In this document: positions 49,301 through 60,430 of the stretch, in pieces
Layout of the letters: each line of letters begins with the position of its first letter
How positions within the stretch are numbered: position 1 is the first letter of the stretch
NCBI GenBank assembly: GCA_035048495.1
Contig: CM068543.1
Span: 21,937,751 to 22,001,750 of the forward strand
From: Euptelea pleiosperma
Lineage: Eukaryota > Streptophyta > Magnoliopsida > Ranunculales > Eupteleaceae
DNA: 64,000 bases
Reading direction: 5' to 3'
Made by a program: the position numbers and the translations under genes
Notes under the pieces: model-generated
What the model saw: the letters and a program-made list of their open reading frames with translations, nothing else
Databases searched by the model: none
Told to the model about the DNA's origin: nothing

Positions 49301-49795
49301 GCAGGGCCGGGCCAAGGTAGGCTGAGCCATGTTAAATTTTGAAGCCCAAGCCAGCCCATGGCCCCAATTCTAGCTCGGGCTTCGAGCTGGGCCACGGGCT
49401 CAAATCCCAAGCCCAAGCCCGTAAAATGCTAGCAAGCAAGCAACGGTCCAAGTTTATATTCTTGCACAAAAGACATGATTGGATTCAGAACCGAGAATCC
49501 GGTTGGTTTAGTGACAGCAAAGAAGACATCTTGGGTCCATTTTGGATGGATGGAGCAAAAGAACGGTCCACGGTTCTGAATCCAGGAACGACTGGACTGG
49601 ACCCACCATCGAGCAAGTCCCACTTCAAATAGAGAATCTTACACCGATTACCAACATTGTTATCTATCTTATTCTTTTGGATGGAAGGTTGACCAAGATT
49701 ATGCTGAATTTTGGTATTTCCGTCACAATGGTTGTGATCATACATAATTTGAGCTGTTTTTGACCTTGGTCATCCACTCTACTCTAGCTGACAGA

Positions 49796-50024
49796 CGTCC
49801 ACGTGGCACATTCTTAGAGACCACTGATCGTATGGATGTTTGGCCCATCCCTAGTTGGATCTACATACCAAAAATTAGCCTGATTAGTGATTTCGAACCT
49901 TTGGATCTTTGTACCCCAAATAATCTCCAATTCAATGATTAAAAAAAAAAAAACTATGGATGGGACAAACATCCATACGGTCAGTAGTCTCTAAGAGTGT
50001 ACCACGTGGCTCATACTGTGGTCC
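49796..50024. mobile_element. G-box foldback MITE copy
   Basis: Outer ends GTCCACGTGGCACATTCTTAG and CTCTAAGAGTGTACCACGTGG, inner GATCGTATGGATGTTTGGCC against AAACATCCATACGGTCAG. The loop is shortened, with a poly-A run at 49940-49952. Confidence 0.75.
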
Positions 50025-50169
50025 TTCGTCGACATTGATGATGGATGAGGGACGTCCGTCAGCAAAGTTCTACTGCCTCCTCGCCCAACCATTGATACAA
50101 GAAGATTACAAGAAAATATTTGCTGCCCCACTGGAACTTAAAATTTTGAAGTCTCTCCCTCCGAAAAAT

Positions 50170-50430
50170 GCCATGTGGAGCTCACTTTAGGGCCTACTAA
50201 CCTTATGGATATTGGATCGACCTCTCGGTGAACCTACATACTAAATATCAGCTTGATCGAAGATTTATAACAGTTATATATTAGCATCTAAAAAACAATG
50301 CTTAAATCCAACGGCTAAAAATTGTTATTAAAATCCCAAACCAATCAGCTAAAAATCATCACTGATCAAACTGATTTATGATGTATATATCCATCAAGAA
50401 GTGAACCAAACATCCAAAAGGTCAATGGGT
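50170..50430. repeat. Diverged foldback copy
   Basis: CATGTGGAGCTCAC, CTTATGGATATTGGATCGAC and GGTGAACCTACATACTAAATATCAGC pair loosely with AATCCAACGGCTAAAAATTG, AAACATCCAAAAGGTCAATGG. Same plan as the family, heavily mutated. Confidence 0.4.
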
Positions 50431-50627
50431 TTTCTGTTTCTTGCTTTAGATTGACCTCTCTGACAATTTTCTAGCATCGTTAAAAAGTTGTCTGGATGGA
50501 CTAAATTGGACTTGTGTGCATGTTGTACAGGAACGACTGCAGATGAGGCTTTGAGAGGAATGACATATCTTAGAAAAATCACAAGAAATTTGCATAATTG
50601 TCCCATTGGCAAAGATGGTCTTGAACT

Positions 50628-51170
50628 TAGGGTTGCAACTTGGGCAGGCTCAACCCGACTTTGAGTTAGGGTTGGGTTGGCCCCTTTAGTACTCGGGTTA
50701 AATTTGGGCTTGGATTTTGACAACCTGATCAAATAGGGTTGGGCGAGGGTTGAAGTTTCAACCCAACTCGAGGCCAACTTTAGCAGGCTCAAACTACGAG
50801 TTTTGTCAATGTGTAGGTCTTGTTCTACCGTAAACTTGTATTGTCGTCTGTAACTGTGTTACTATCTGCAGCTGAAGGCAAATTATTTGGCATTTGTAGG
50901 AGCAAGATTATATGGAGAATTTTAAACTTGTAATTCTTGTATGAATAAACCTGTAAAGATGACGAATATAAATGTACATATATTTTGTTAATGTGGTCTT
51001 ATATACAGGATTTGAAAATAAAGCTATTAATTAATGGCTAGCATAATAGTTATTGTATTGACCAATAAACAATTTTAATATAAAAAAAACTTAGCAACCT
51101 TTCCAACCAATAAAAAAATTAAGAAATTGACTAACCCGACCAACCCGATCAGGTTGGGCTCGGACAGGAA
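50628..51170. repeat. hAT-like element, decayed copy
   Basis: Starts TAGGGTTGCAACTTGGGCAGG and shares GGTTGGGTTGGCCC, TGTAAAGATGACGAATATAA and GACTAACCCGACCAACCCGA with 38310-38991. Its right terminal inverted repeat is not clear. Confidence 0.45.
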
Positions 51171-52257
51171 ACAGTCCTTTATTGGCTAAAATAGTCCTAA
51201 TCTTGTATAAACTGGGAAGGTAAGTTGTAGCTTCTGAATTGCTACATTACATCATAGGGATGGAGCGACAGGTACGTATAGAATTGTGGGATGGGATGCA
51301 AGAAGGTAAGTTGTGTTCATCACTAATTCAATTTGGTCTATTTTTGTGACACCCCACCAATCCTATTTACGAAACCTGGTTCATTTTGCGTCATTTTTGT
51401 TTAGACCGGATGTCAATTGTCGTGTAGGGTGGTTTCGATACTTTTGGAGTAGGTGTGTTAGTGACAAACAAACAACTTTTCTTAAACTAAGTAGGTTGGT
51501 TACCAAAAGTTTGGTGTCAACCAGTATTTTTAAAACTCGAAAACTCGACTCGACTCAAAGGTTCATTGTTTGAGTTGACTCTAAGTCAATAAATTTTTTA
51601 TTTTTTATTTTTTTCTTAATATTGAGTCAATAAATTATTAACATACGTAAAAATTGGAAAAAAGAACGTATTGAAAGATCAAGAAAATAAAATATGAATG
51701 TATACTACTAATCAAGTCAGTACTCTGAGTATACCTGAAATCTCGTCGAGTCGAGAAGTTTTATGATGTGTATGCGTGCCCCTGTTAATGTTTGTGACGT
51801 CCACGCCTAGAAATTGTTGTGGTTGGTATTATTTTTATAAATATTTGCTATTTCTTGCGGGAATGCGTAATTATTTTTCTCATTTTTAAGTTACTTGTAA
51901 AGAATCGCTTCCCATTTAGTACCTTAAATACCTTTGATTTCAAATATGTTCTCTAGTTGTGTTTTTTTAATAGGTTTGTAGCATTTTGGTGAAGAGGTCC
52001 CCAACACGCACCATAGCTTATGCTCTCACTTGATTGGAGGGCTGTCAAAATGCGTCTCCGTTGCCCCCAATCAAGTGGGCGTGAGCTGTAGCAGTGTAGT
52101 TGACGAGATAGCCCGTGATTTGTTTGAGCTCACAACTTGCCCCAGCCGCAGGCTATTACTTAAAATTCCTACACAGCTAAATAAATTTGAATGTTTACGT
52201 TAACAAGGGCGGACTATAATTTTGGAAAAAGCGGTGCTACAAGTTTGGCTGTATGTA

Positions 52258-52672
52258 CCATGGTTTAAAAACGAAAATAATGGTTGTTATAACGGTAACG
52301 GTAATGGAAACGGTAACGCCCCATTTTTGACAAAAAAAATTTGTTTTTTATTTTACTATCATTGATAATAATTTGAAAAAAATATAATATTTTGACTTTT
52401 TCTACTTCAGATGTGACTGATGTGACCTGTTTTAACCTAATTAATGGTCATAATGGTAACATTAAGGCTGTTATAACAAAAATAATTGCCCTTATAAAGG
52501 TAACGCCCCCCAACTCCGTTACGTTATTTTGAAATTAATGCCCAAATCCAGAAAAAAAGGATTATTTTAGACATTTTTTGACTTCTGATGTGACCCGTTT
52601 TAACCTAATGGTCACATGGCAACATTAAGGGAGGGTTATAACGTTACAATGGACCATTTAAAACCTTGGTAT
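52258..52672. mobile_element. AACGG-family MITE copy
   Basis: Begins CCATGGTTTAAAAACGAAAA with GGTTGTTATAACGGTAACGG and closes with TTATAACGTTACAATGGACC then TTTAAAACCTTGG. About 415 bp with an AT-rich interior. Confidence 0.6.
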
Positions 52673-52688
52673 TTACTTTAGGGTCGGG

Positions 52689-53035
52689 CTCGGGGGGACC
52701 CCCATTTTTGACACCCATTTTGGCGTACTCATGTAGAAGATGAATCAATGGCTGATTTTTTGTGAGGATGATCACTATGTTGAGGAGATCATCTTCACAA
52801 AAATTTAAATTATTCCGAATAGACTGGTTTAGAAGTTGAGGAATTATGGACCGTCGATTTTTACTGTGTAACTTGAAAACCACATTTGATGGGGTTAGAA
52901 ATTTCAGAATGGGCTGATTTTTTGTTGGGGTGGTCTATATAGTGAGGAGATCATCATCCTCACCAAAAATCAGCCATTTATTCGTCTTCTACATGTGTAC
53001 GCCAAAATGAGTGTAAAAAATGGGGTTCCCCCGAG
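52689..53035. mobile_element. Foldback MITE with ~80-bp terminal inverted repeats
   Basis: Left CTCGGGGGGACCCCCATTTT, TTTTGGCGTAC and CATGTAGAAGATGAATCAAT are matched in inverse at the right (ATTTATTCGTCTTCTACATG, GTACGCCAAAATGAGTG, CCCCATTTTTT region and GTTCCCCCGAG). Each arm also has an internal GAGGATGATCA / GAGGAGATCATCATCCTC hairpin. No relation to the G-box or AACGG families. Confidence 0.75.
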
Positions 53036-53441
53036 TTAAAGGAAATGTTCGGAGTATGGCAAAAATGCGTTACGGGAAATGTTCGTGTACAATTTGGGTT
53101 TGTCACTTAAAAAAGTGTTAAAATTTTGGCAAAAATAATATAAGAATAAGCAAAAATTGAAATTTTCTAAGCCTTCGAATAAGACGTTCGGTTTTTTTTT
53201 TTTTGGACAATTCGTACGGTTCGCGTATAATTCGAGAATTTACGAACTATGCGTTAAAATGTAATCACATCACTTTCTCGTGGTTGGAGGCCACTTTCTC
53301 GTGGGAAAGGAGAGAATTTGTAACAAAGTTTGAAGGTGGTAGTGGAAGGACCAACTTAACTTTTCCACCAATTCACAAGAAAGTAACATCGTGCTTGCAC
53401 TATGGTATGATTAATAGAGAATTTTTTTGAAGCGGCGATCA

Positions 53442-53817
53442 AGGTTTAAAGGAGGCCGTTTTAACGGTTAAACGGACTGGGGGCGTTACAGTTTAAACCG
53501 TTTAAACGGATTGAAACGGTCAGGGGCAAAAATAGAAAAAAACAGTAAAAAACAGAATTAAACGGATTTTAACGGTTTTAACGATTTTAACGGAAAAAAA
53601 TGGAAAAAGTGGCGCTGAAATTCAAATTTTGAAATTTGAAAATTAAAAAAAAAAATGGAATTTAACGGAAATTAAACGGATTTTAACGGTTTTAACAGCC
53701 GTTTTTTTCACAAAACTTTTGAAATTAAACGGCTGTTTTTTTTAAAACCGATAAAACGCGTTTAAACGGAAACGGGCTTGGGGCGTTACCGTTTAAACGG
53801 CAATTTTTAAAACCATG
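53442..53817. mobile_element. AACGG-family MITE, long copy (reverse of 21042-21470)
   Basis: Starts AAGGTTTAAAGGAGGCCG and AACGGACTGGGGGCGTTAC, and ends GGGGCGTTACCGTTTAAACG...TTTAAAACC. The left end is close to the reverse complement of the right end of the copy at 21042-21470, so the two sit in opposite orientation. Confidence 0.7.
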
Positions 53818-54104
53818 GCGGCGATCATGCGGCAATGATCGTGCGCCACATATACCCGTGGTTATTTTTAAATTTCTTTTTAAAAACGAAAGCCTAAACT
53901 CAGGTATATGCGGCACGCCCAATGATCCCCGCTTCAAAAATTTCTCCAGTTCCACGTTTTTGGGAACCGGTCATACAAGAAACGGAACTAGAATCAAACC
54001 AATAATAATATTTTTGGTTCTGGGTAATTTGATATTGGAATTGAATTAATAGGAACCGAAACCAATAAATAAGTAGGGTCGGGATCCGTGGACACAAATT
54101 TTTG

Positions 54105-54240
54105 AGTCATTTTCATTTGTGTTCTCGGTTGTGGATTTCACGAGTTTTGGTAGAGTGAATGCCAGCTCGGCATTGTCAACTACCATTGGATTCGTGAAAT
54201 CACAGGCTGATACCACAAGTGAAAATATGACTCTCCTCGG
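54105..54240. repeat. Foldback element (GAGTCATTTTCA type)
   Basis: GAGTCATTTTCATTTGTG at 54105 pairs with CACAAGTGAAAATATGACTC near 54215. GTGGATTTCACGAG and ATTCGTGAAATC inside also pair. Related to 15935-16065. Confidence 0.6.
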
Positions 54241-54716
54241 AACCTGATCCATAATTCCATATAAGTATAATGTTAAAATGTATAGATATAGTGTTAAAAT
54301 TCTCATAATATTAAGATTGGACTAGTATGTCTTTCTAGCTCCAGAACTGTCTTTTAAGAACCGGAACTGAGAGCAACTTCAAGCTAGTTTTTTATATGTA
54401 AGGACCGAAGAGTTTCACGTGGCAATATTAGCATGACAAACACACGGGCCAAGTATTAATTGTCAACACGTCATCTTTCCTTTCAATTATATTTTATTTT
54501 ACTTGTGAGATTTGTGCAAATCACTTCCATCTTCTTATTCTACAAAAATCAAGAAAGATTCCGGTTAAAAATCGGGATAAAAAGTCTGCTATCTCAATTT
54601 TTAGCTTCCCAAAAAATCGAGATCTTTGCCACAGATGCCTTCTATAAAAAAATTTATGTCTAATAATTTTATGCACCAAGCTTTCTATATCAAGTTTCTA
54701 TTAGGGTCGGGCTCTA

Positions 54717-55045
54717 TTGACCATTACAGGACACAATAGGGAGCCACATGGCATAGTATTAGAGGACTCTGACCGTATAGATGTGTGGCTAATCCCTAGG
54801 TGGACCTACAAACCAAAAATCAGCATGATTAGTGATTTCTATGCGTTGGATCTTTGTAGCTTAAATACTGCTCAAATTCCAACAGTTGAGATCAACCCAT
54901 GAAAATAAGTCCAATCCAACACCTAGAAATCACTAATCAGGCTGAGTTTTTGGTTTGTAGGTCCACCTATGGATTGGCCAATCATCCATACGGCCAGAGT
55001 CCTCTAATAGTGTGCCACGTGGCTCCTTATTGTGTCCTGTAACGA
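54717..55045. mobile_element. G-box foldback MITE, near-complete copy
   Basis: About 330 bp, arms: CACATGGCATAGTATTAGAGGAC, CCGTATAGATGTGTGGC, AGGTGGACCTACAAACCAAA, AATCAGCATGATTAGTGATTTCTA and the mirrored AGAAATCACTAATCAGGCTG, GGTTTGTAGGTCCACC, GGCCAATCATCCATACGG, GAGTCCTCTAATAG, GCCACGTGGCTC. Pairing is nearly continuous over both arms. Confidence 0.8.
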
Positions 55046-56656
55046 GCTTGAGCCTTTCTATTAATCGATATTTTTCTAATTTTTATGAGCGATATATTTC
55101 TTGATTATTTTTTTAACAGTACTTGCTCTTATAAACCATAATGACGGTCCTAAAGGACTCTTAAACAATGGATATATGACATATGGGTCCTAACCATAGT
55201 AAATTCTCAAATTGAAAAAATTCGTGCATTTTTTAACATGATCGAATTATTCCCGAATTATTCAGTTTTGAACATGACAAATCATTTTCTGGGATGAATC
55301 GATTGCTCCCTATAGGAATAAACTGCCTTTGACCCTAGGTGAGCCCAAAAGAGCATTCATCTTCTTTGTCTCCATCAATCGAATCTGCAACTAGCGATCC
55401 AATGGTCCCAAGAACTCGTTTTCTTGTCACAGTGCCATTTCCCCCACCTCTAAAACCTAATGGTCAAACAAACATTGGTGGAGCACTAAACCATTCCTTC
55501 TCTTTATTTCCTCCCCCAACTCATAAAGGAAAGAAAAGGAAAGATAAAGGTTTTGAGCAACTGTCATGTTCACTTTCTTTTTGTCTCTTCCCTTCAAAAA
55601 TTCAAAGAAGGAGGTGCAGGATTGGGAAAATTTCTGTCCATTTTGTCAATATTTTACTTATTTTTTTAAATTATGTTGAATTTTTTAACGCATTTCTAAA
55701 TGACAAACCCGAACTGTACTCGAACATTTCCTGTATCGTATTTTTACCGCACTCCAAATTGCTAACTATGGTCCTAACTAGGATTTCCCCTTAGGAATTA
55801 CATGTTTTACTTCTGATCACCAATCAATCACCATCCATTCTTTTTCAAGTGAAAATGTAATTTTTTTTAATAAGGTGGATATTTATTAATAAGCAACCAA
55901 GGGGAACAACGCAAACGGCAGAGGTCGAGAAAACCTCCTCTACGCAAAGCACACAACTCCTAATTACCTCTATGCATAATCGACTCCCATTTGAAGACAA
56001 CTTAGACCAGAAGAATAAAAAAGCTTTACTGGATAATAATATATCGGAGGTAGACAATTCCTTTCTATCAATGACCCTTCTATTCCTCCCCTTCCAAAGG
56101 CTCCACCAAACCGTGAAAAGGTGGGTCCACAGTCTGCAGCCATAGGGAGGAAAGCAAAGTAATGATCAAGAGCAAATAGTCCGCAGAACTGAAATTGGAA
56201 GAACCCAACAAATACCAAAGGAACCAAAGAATATAATCCACATTTCCCGGGCTATCTTACAGTAAAAATATGATCATCTGGGTGTTGGATAGGATACACA
56301 TTCATCCATTGTCATCTGGGTATCCTAATGATAGGGATGATCAAAAGAATGTGATAGATCGAACGGTGATAATCACAACAATGCATCTATTTTTATCACA
56401 ATAGATTTGGTCCATCAAATAGATGGATCATGGGTCCCACATTATAGCCACCGACTCCCCTGGCGTGGAGTCCTGAAACTATTGGGGGGTTTGTGGTCCT
56501 TAGCATTAGCATTTTGAACGTTCATTTCAAAGGAAATCCAACAAGTATTTGTGGTCCTTAGCATTAGCATTTCTAATGATCCACGAGTGAAGTATTTGTG
56601 GTCTTCCACCAATGAGTGGAGAGGTATTAAATATTACATTTATCTATATCTATATA
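55046..56656. other. Intergenic, repeats only
   Basis: Holds the LINE fragment and a short duplication (TTTGTGGTCCTTAGCATTAG at about 56489 and 56547). The open frame at 55339-55794 lacks recognisable similarity and I do not treat it as a gene. Confidence 0.5.
55850..56270 (-). pseudogene. LINE ORF2 C-terminal fragment
   Basis: Minus-strand translation of about 56127-55950 reads TVWWSLWKGRNRRVIDRKEL, then SDILLSSKAFLFFWSKLSSN, matching the conserved tail after the zf-RVT region of plant LINE ORF2 (VWWxLWKERNRRxFE...FLWxS). The preceding SSADYLLLII and LQTVDPPF segment fits the same ORF. Frame is open only locally and the rest of the LINE is absent. Confidence 0.62.
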
Positions 56657-58278
56657 TCTATACTATAGCAGAGAAGTGGGCAGCGTCCCTCTCTCTCCTC
56701 CATATCAAGTTGACGTGGCACTCTCCTCATGCAGAGTGCCATGTCATCGACACCGAATTTTCTATCATCTATTCTTCTTTCCTGCATTAATACAATTAAT
56801 GATTGTATCAAAATTTAATTGGTAACATTAAGTCTATATTATTCCAAAATCGTTACATACTATCCAAAACGTCAATCTCCTTTTTTAAAACGTTTATTGG
56901 TTTCTTAAAACGTCTTTCATTCTTAAAATGTCTATTTGTTTTCTTAAAACTTCTTAAAACTCTCCTTAAAACTTCAATACATTTTCTTAAAATATCTATT
57001 TAGTTTCTTATAACGTTTTTCATTCTTAAAATGTCTCTTTGTTTTCTTAAAACTTCCTAAAATTCTTCTTAAAACGTCTCTACGTTTTCCTAAAACGCTG
57101 ATTTATGCTTTTTTACCTAAAACTTTCTAAAATGTCTCTGCTTTCCTTATAAAATCTTTCCCTCCATTGTCCAGTGGTTGAAACGTCTTCTAGCAAAAGA
57201 CGTAGGAGCAAAAAATTTCTTTACATTGATGCGGGCTAATCAACTTATTGACCATGTATTTTTTGCCTCATTATATATTTTTTCTCTTTTTTAGATTATT
57301 TTTTTATTATTTTTTTTCTTTTTCTGTTTAATTAGACAAAAATTGTACATGGACGGGGAAAACATCAGTGATACTTTACACAACTCTCCACAAAAATTGT
57401 AGGCATGTCTCTTCCACTTCTACTTTGAATTTCTATTTTCTTTCTATTTTTTTATCTATATTTTTTTTAGATTAATCGGAGCCTATTTAGATAAATTTTT
57501 TTTCATCCACCTAAAATAAATAAATATCTAATTCTATATGTATATAACATATTCAAAATAGCCTGATGAATCGACGCAAATTTGTTATTCTTAACAGCAA
57601 TTGCCGAGTTATTTAGCGCCCGCTTGGACTGATAGAGCTTGGTAGAATAATGTGATCGGTTAATCCTTTGTAGCATGATCACTTATCAGAAATTCAGAAG
57701 TGCGGGTGAATATATTTTTTGAAGACCCGGAGTTTTGAGAAGTCGCGCATTAAGCCAAGAAAAAAGAAATTGAAACAATTTTTGCTCTCAGCTACGAGGA
57801 ACACTCTTAAGAACGAATGGACGTATGAATGTGGATAAAATATATATATATATATTTTAAGATCAATTTGATGTATATGGCCGTATTAGTTAATAATTAT
57901 AATGTAAAATTATAAACTAATAAGGATGTCTTGCTTATTGTATAATGTTGTAGTTATTTTTTATCTTAAAGATCTTATTTATAAAGTCGGCAATAACACA
58001 TTTTAGTCTTATGTAATTATATTACCGTTTTAAAGGACATGGTAACATAATTATTCTAGATATTTTTTGGAGATTTGTTTACTAAATATATTTAGAGCAT
58101 AGTGTTAAATTTGTAGGTATTTTTTATATGCAAGCGGTCCAATTATATTTTTCTTTTAATTTTTATATAATTATAATGAAAGTTTTTATTTTTTATTTTT
58201 TTTTATGAATTTCTTTGTTTATAAAGAAATTCCTTTTAATTTCTTACCCCGTGCTTTAGCACGGGCCAATAACACTAG
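56657..58278 (+). mobile_element. Non-autonomous Helitron, 1.6 kb
   Basis: 5' end A/TCTATACTATAGCAGAG (TC start after an A). 3' end: a 7-bp stem CCCGTGC/GCACGGG with TTTA loop at 58248-58265, then CCAATAACA and the terminal CTAG at 58275-58278, followed by T. The stem is 13 bases from the end, as Helitrons require. The inside has no Rep/helicase coding; instead there is a minisatellite at 56880-57160 and AT-rich DNA. Confidence 0.82.
56880..57160 (+). repeat. Degenerate TTCTTAAAACGTCT minisatellite
   Basis: Variants of TTTCTTAAAACGTCTTTCATTC and TGTTTTCTTAAAACTTC follow one another about ten times with changing spacers. It lies inside the Helitron, probably a captured and expanded segment. 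Confidence 0.6.
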
Positions 58279-58306
58279 TATAACCCCATATTTTTTTATG
58301 ATTAAA

Positions 58307-58640
58307 ATATGCTCAAGAGTGTGCCACGTGGCTTATAATATGGTGCATCGTGATGTTCTAAAAAAAAAACCAAAAAAATATAATAGTTAATTAAATGAAG
58401 TACATACCCCAAATTAAAAGAGGAATGATCACATGGTCCAAGGGCGTTGAACGTTGTCACGGTGCATGATGGTGTGGTTTTGTTCTTGGCAAAATAACAC
58501 TCAAAATTCATTGTTAAAAATAAACCAAGAAATAGACTCTAATCCAATGGATAGAAATTTCTAATCAGGATGAATTTTTGTATGTAGTTCCACCTAGGGA
58601 TGGGCAAAAGTGATCTCTAAGAATGTGCCACATGTGAAGT
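58307..58640. repeat. G-box foldback, decayed copy
   Basis: AAGAGTGTGCCACGTGGCTTATAATATGG at 58313-58341, just right of the Helitron, and CTAATCCAATGGATAGAAATTTCTAATCAGG through GTTCCACCTAGGGATGGGCA at 58530-58610 are pieces of the foldback family. They are split by other sequence. Confidence 0.5.
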
Positions 58641-58796
58641 ATACATGCATTGCACAGGGCGTCTCGTCTCCCTAATATAAATGACATGAAATAATAGCAA
58701 TACATGTAAATTGTCATATTTAAGGGGTGGGGTCATAGGACAAAAATTAGTTTGCATACAGTTCAGACTCAGGAGTCTATAATTGTAGCCAGAATT

Positions 58797-59083
58797 CGAC
58801 GTGGCACACTCTTTCGGGCCCACTGAGCTTATGAACGTGTGACCCATCCCTTGGTGGACCTATACACCAAAAATAGCCTGATTGGTGATTTCTAACCATT
58901 GGATTTGATCCATTTTATCATGGGCTTAGAACTTATCATGGGCCTATTCATGAAGCCCATAATAAAAAAAAGTTCAAATCCAGTGGCTATAAATGCCCAA
59001 TCATGCTAATTTTTGGTGTATAGGTTCACCAAGGGATGGGTCACACATTCATAAGCTCAGTGGGCCCGAAAGAGTGTGCCACG
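58797..59083. mobile_element. Foldback MITE, nearly perfect ~120-bp arms
   Basis: Left arm GACGTGGCACACTCTTTCGGG, GCCCACTGAGCTTATGAACG, TGACCCATCCCTTGGTG and TATACACCAAAAATAGC; right arm CTAATTTTTGGTGTATAGG, CACCAAGGGATGGGTCA, CATTCATAAGCTCAGTGGGC and CCGAAAGAGTGTGCCACG. Only scattered mismatches separate the arms. Related in layout to the G-box family but with its own internal sequence. Confidence 0.8.
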
Positions 59084-59373
59084 TTTTGTATTCTGGAAAT
59101 ATTTCCACACTCATGAGCCTGTCAGTTTGCAAGCTAGTTTTTCCGAAAAGACAGGAGGTGGGTCGAAGAGATCCCAGAACTCATCGGCATTTTTGTGGGT
59201 CCGGGTAGTAAAAGCCGGATACGGTACCCTTTGAAAATGACTCAACTCAACACCTTTACATGTGACAAGAGCAGAGACAAAATGTTTAACTTTTTGTAGT
59301 TAATTTTGGGATTCTCTTCCTTTTTACCCTAATTGTCTATTACTCATACAATAGTAAACAAACCCTTTTCTTT

Positions 59374-59662
59374 AGGGTATTTTAGTAACACCCCCTTAAA
59401 ATTTGAAACTAATTAGCAATACCCCCTTATACTTTCGAACTTTAGGACTACCCCATTTGACCTAGTTTAACAATGGTTGACTTAAGTTGAAACTCACACG
59501 TCGTTGGCATTATACTTGCAATATTATGGTCATTTCATAAGTGCATTAACAGGTGCATGATGCATGCCACATTTAGGTAAAGGGGGATAATCTTGAATTT
59601 GAAAGTATAAGGGGGCATTACTAATTACTTTCAAATTTTAGGGGGTGTTACTAAAGTATCCT
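59374..59662. mobile_element. MITE with ~34-bp TIRs (AGGGTATTTTAG type), copy 1
   Basis: 289 bp. Left end AGGGTATTTTAGTAACACCC CCT then AAAATTTGAAA; right end TTTCAAATTTTAGGGGGTGT and TACTAAAGTATCCT, the inverse. Interior has AGGTGCATGATGCATGCCAC. A second copy is at 62077-62382. Confidence 0.85.
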
Positions 59663-60113
59663 TTTTTTTACCTTGTAGTAAATGTAATTTTTCTTTTTTG
59701 GGACACAAATCATAAATTTATAATGCATTGACACATGGCAAATATCAGGTGGATTGCAGTTCAAATGATTGAACGATCTGAACCATTGGACTCTTTACAA
59801 TCTTTTTGATTAATGTAATCAAACCGTGACAAATACCTAAATAATTCTGCTCATTAGAGTCACCAGATGATATGGTGTAGTTCATACGTATAGTTATAAA
59901 TGTACAGCTAGATCTTGATCTGTCCAATCAAATCGATTGTTCCTTATCTCACATGCTGACATGGACAAAGAAGGATTGGCAACCCATAATTTCCCTTCTT
60001 TGTGCTAATGATGTCTCCTCATTTTTCATGGTTGGTGTGAATCTGATGCTTTAATCTCAATTTTGTCATGTACCTAATTTTAATAAATTGGAAGTAAAAC
60101 TTCTGTCACATAC

Positions 60114-60430
60114 GACCCACAATAGGAGCCACATGGCAAACTATTAGAGGGCGCTGACTGTATGGATGTTTAGCCAGTCCCTTGGTGGACCTGCAACCCA
60201 AAAATCAGCCTGATTAATGATTTCTCAGCATTGGATTGAAGTTATTTTCATGGATTGATTTTAACCGTAGGAATTTGAGCATTATTGAACGATATTTGGG
60301 TGCAAAGATCCAAAGGTTGTAAATCACAAATAAGTCTGATTTTTGGTTTGCAGGTCCACCGAGGGACTGGCCAAACATCCATACGGTTAGCGCCCTCTAA
60401 AAGTGTACCACGTGGCTCGTATTGGGGGTT
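60114..60430. mobile_element. G-box foldback MITE copy
   Basis: Left GAGCCACATGGCAAACTATTAGAGG, CTGTATGGATGTTTAGCC, GTGGACCTGCAACCCAAA, AATCAGCCTGATTAATGATT; right mirrored AAATCACAAATAAGTCTGATTTTTGG, GCAGGTCCACC, CATCCATACGGTTAGC, GTACCACGTGGCTCG. Good pairing across about 130 bases per arm. Confidence 0.78.

Larger units (their letters stand above)
48523..52257. other. BSD 3' UTR and repeat-rich intergenic DNA
   Basis: The first ~250 bases right of the stop are probably the BSD 3' UTR. The rest is repeats listed separately plus AT-rich sequence. I see no gene; the frame at 50394-50792 lies inside the hAT-like copy and is not coding. Confidence 0.5.

Noticed and set aside
50394..50792. 132-residue - strand frame
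   Set aside because: Spans a decayed hAT-like element and its flank; codon content looks random.
55339..55794. 151-residue + strand frame
   Set aside because: No similarity I recognise, low-complexity stretches and no supporting splice or promoter context. Could be chance or a relic.
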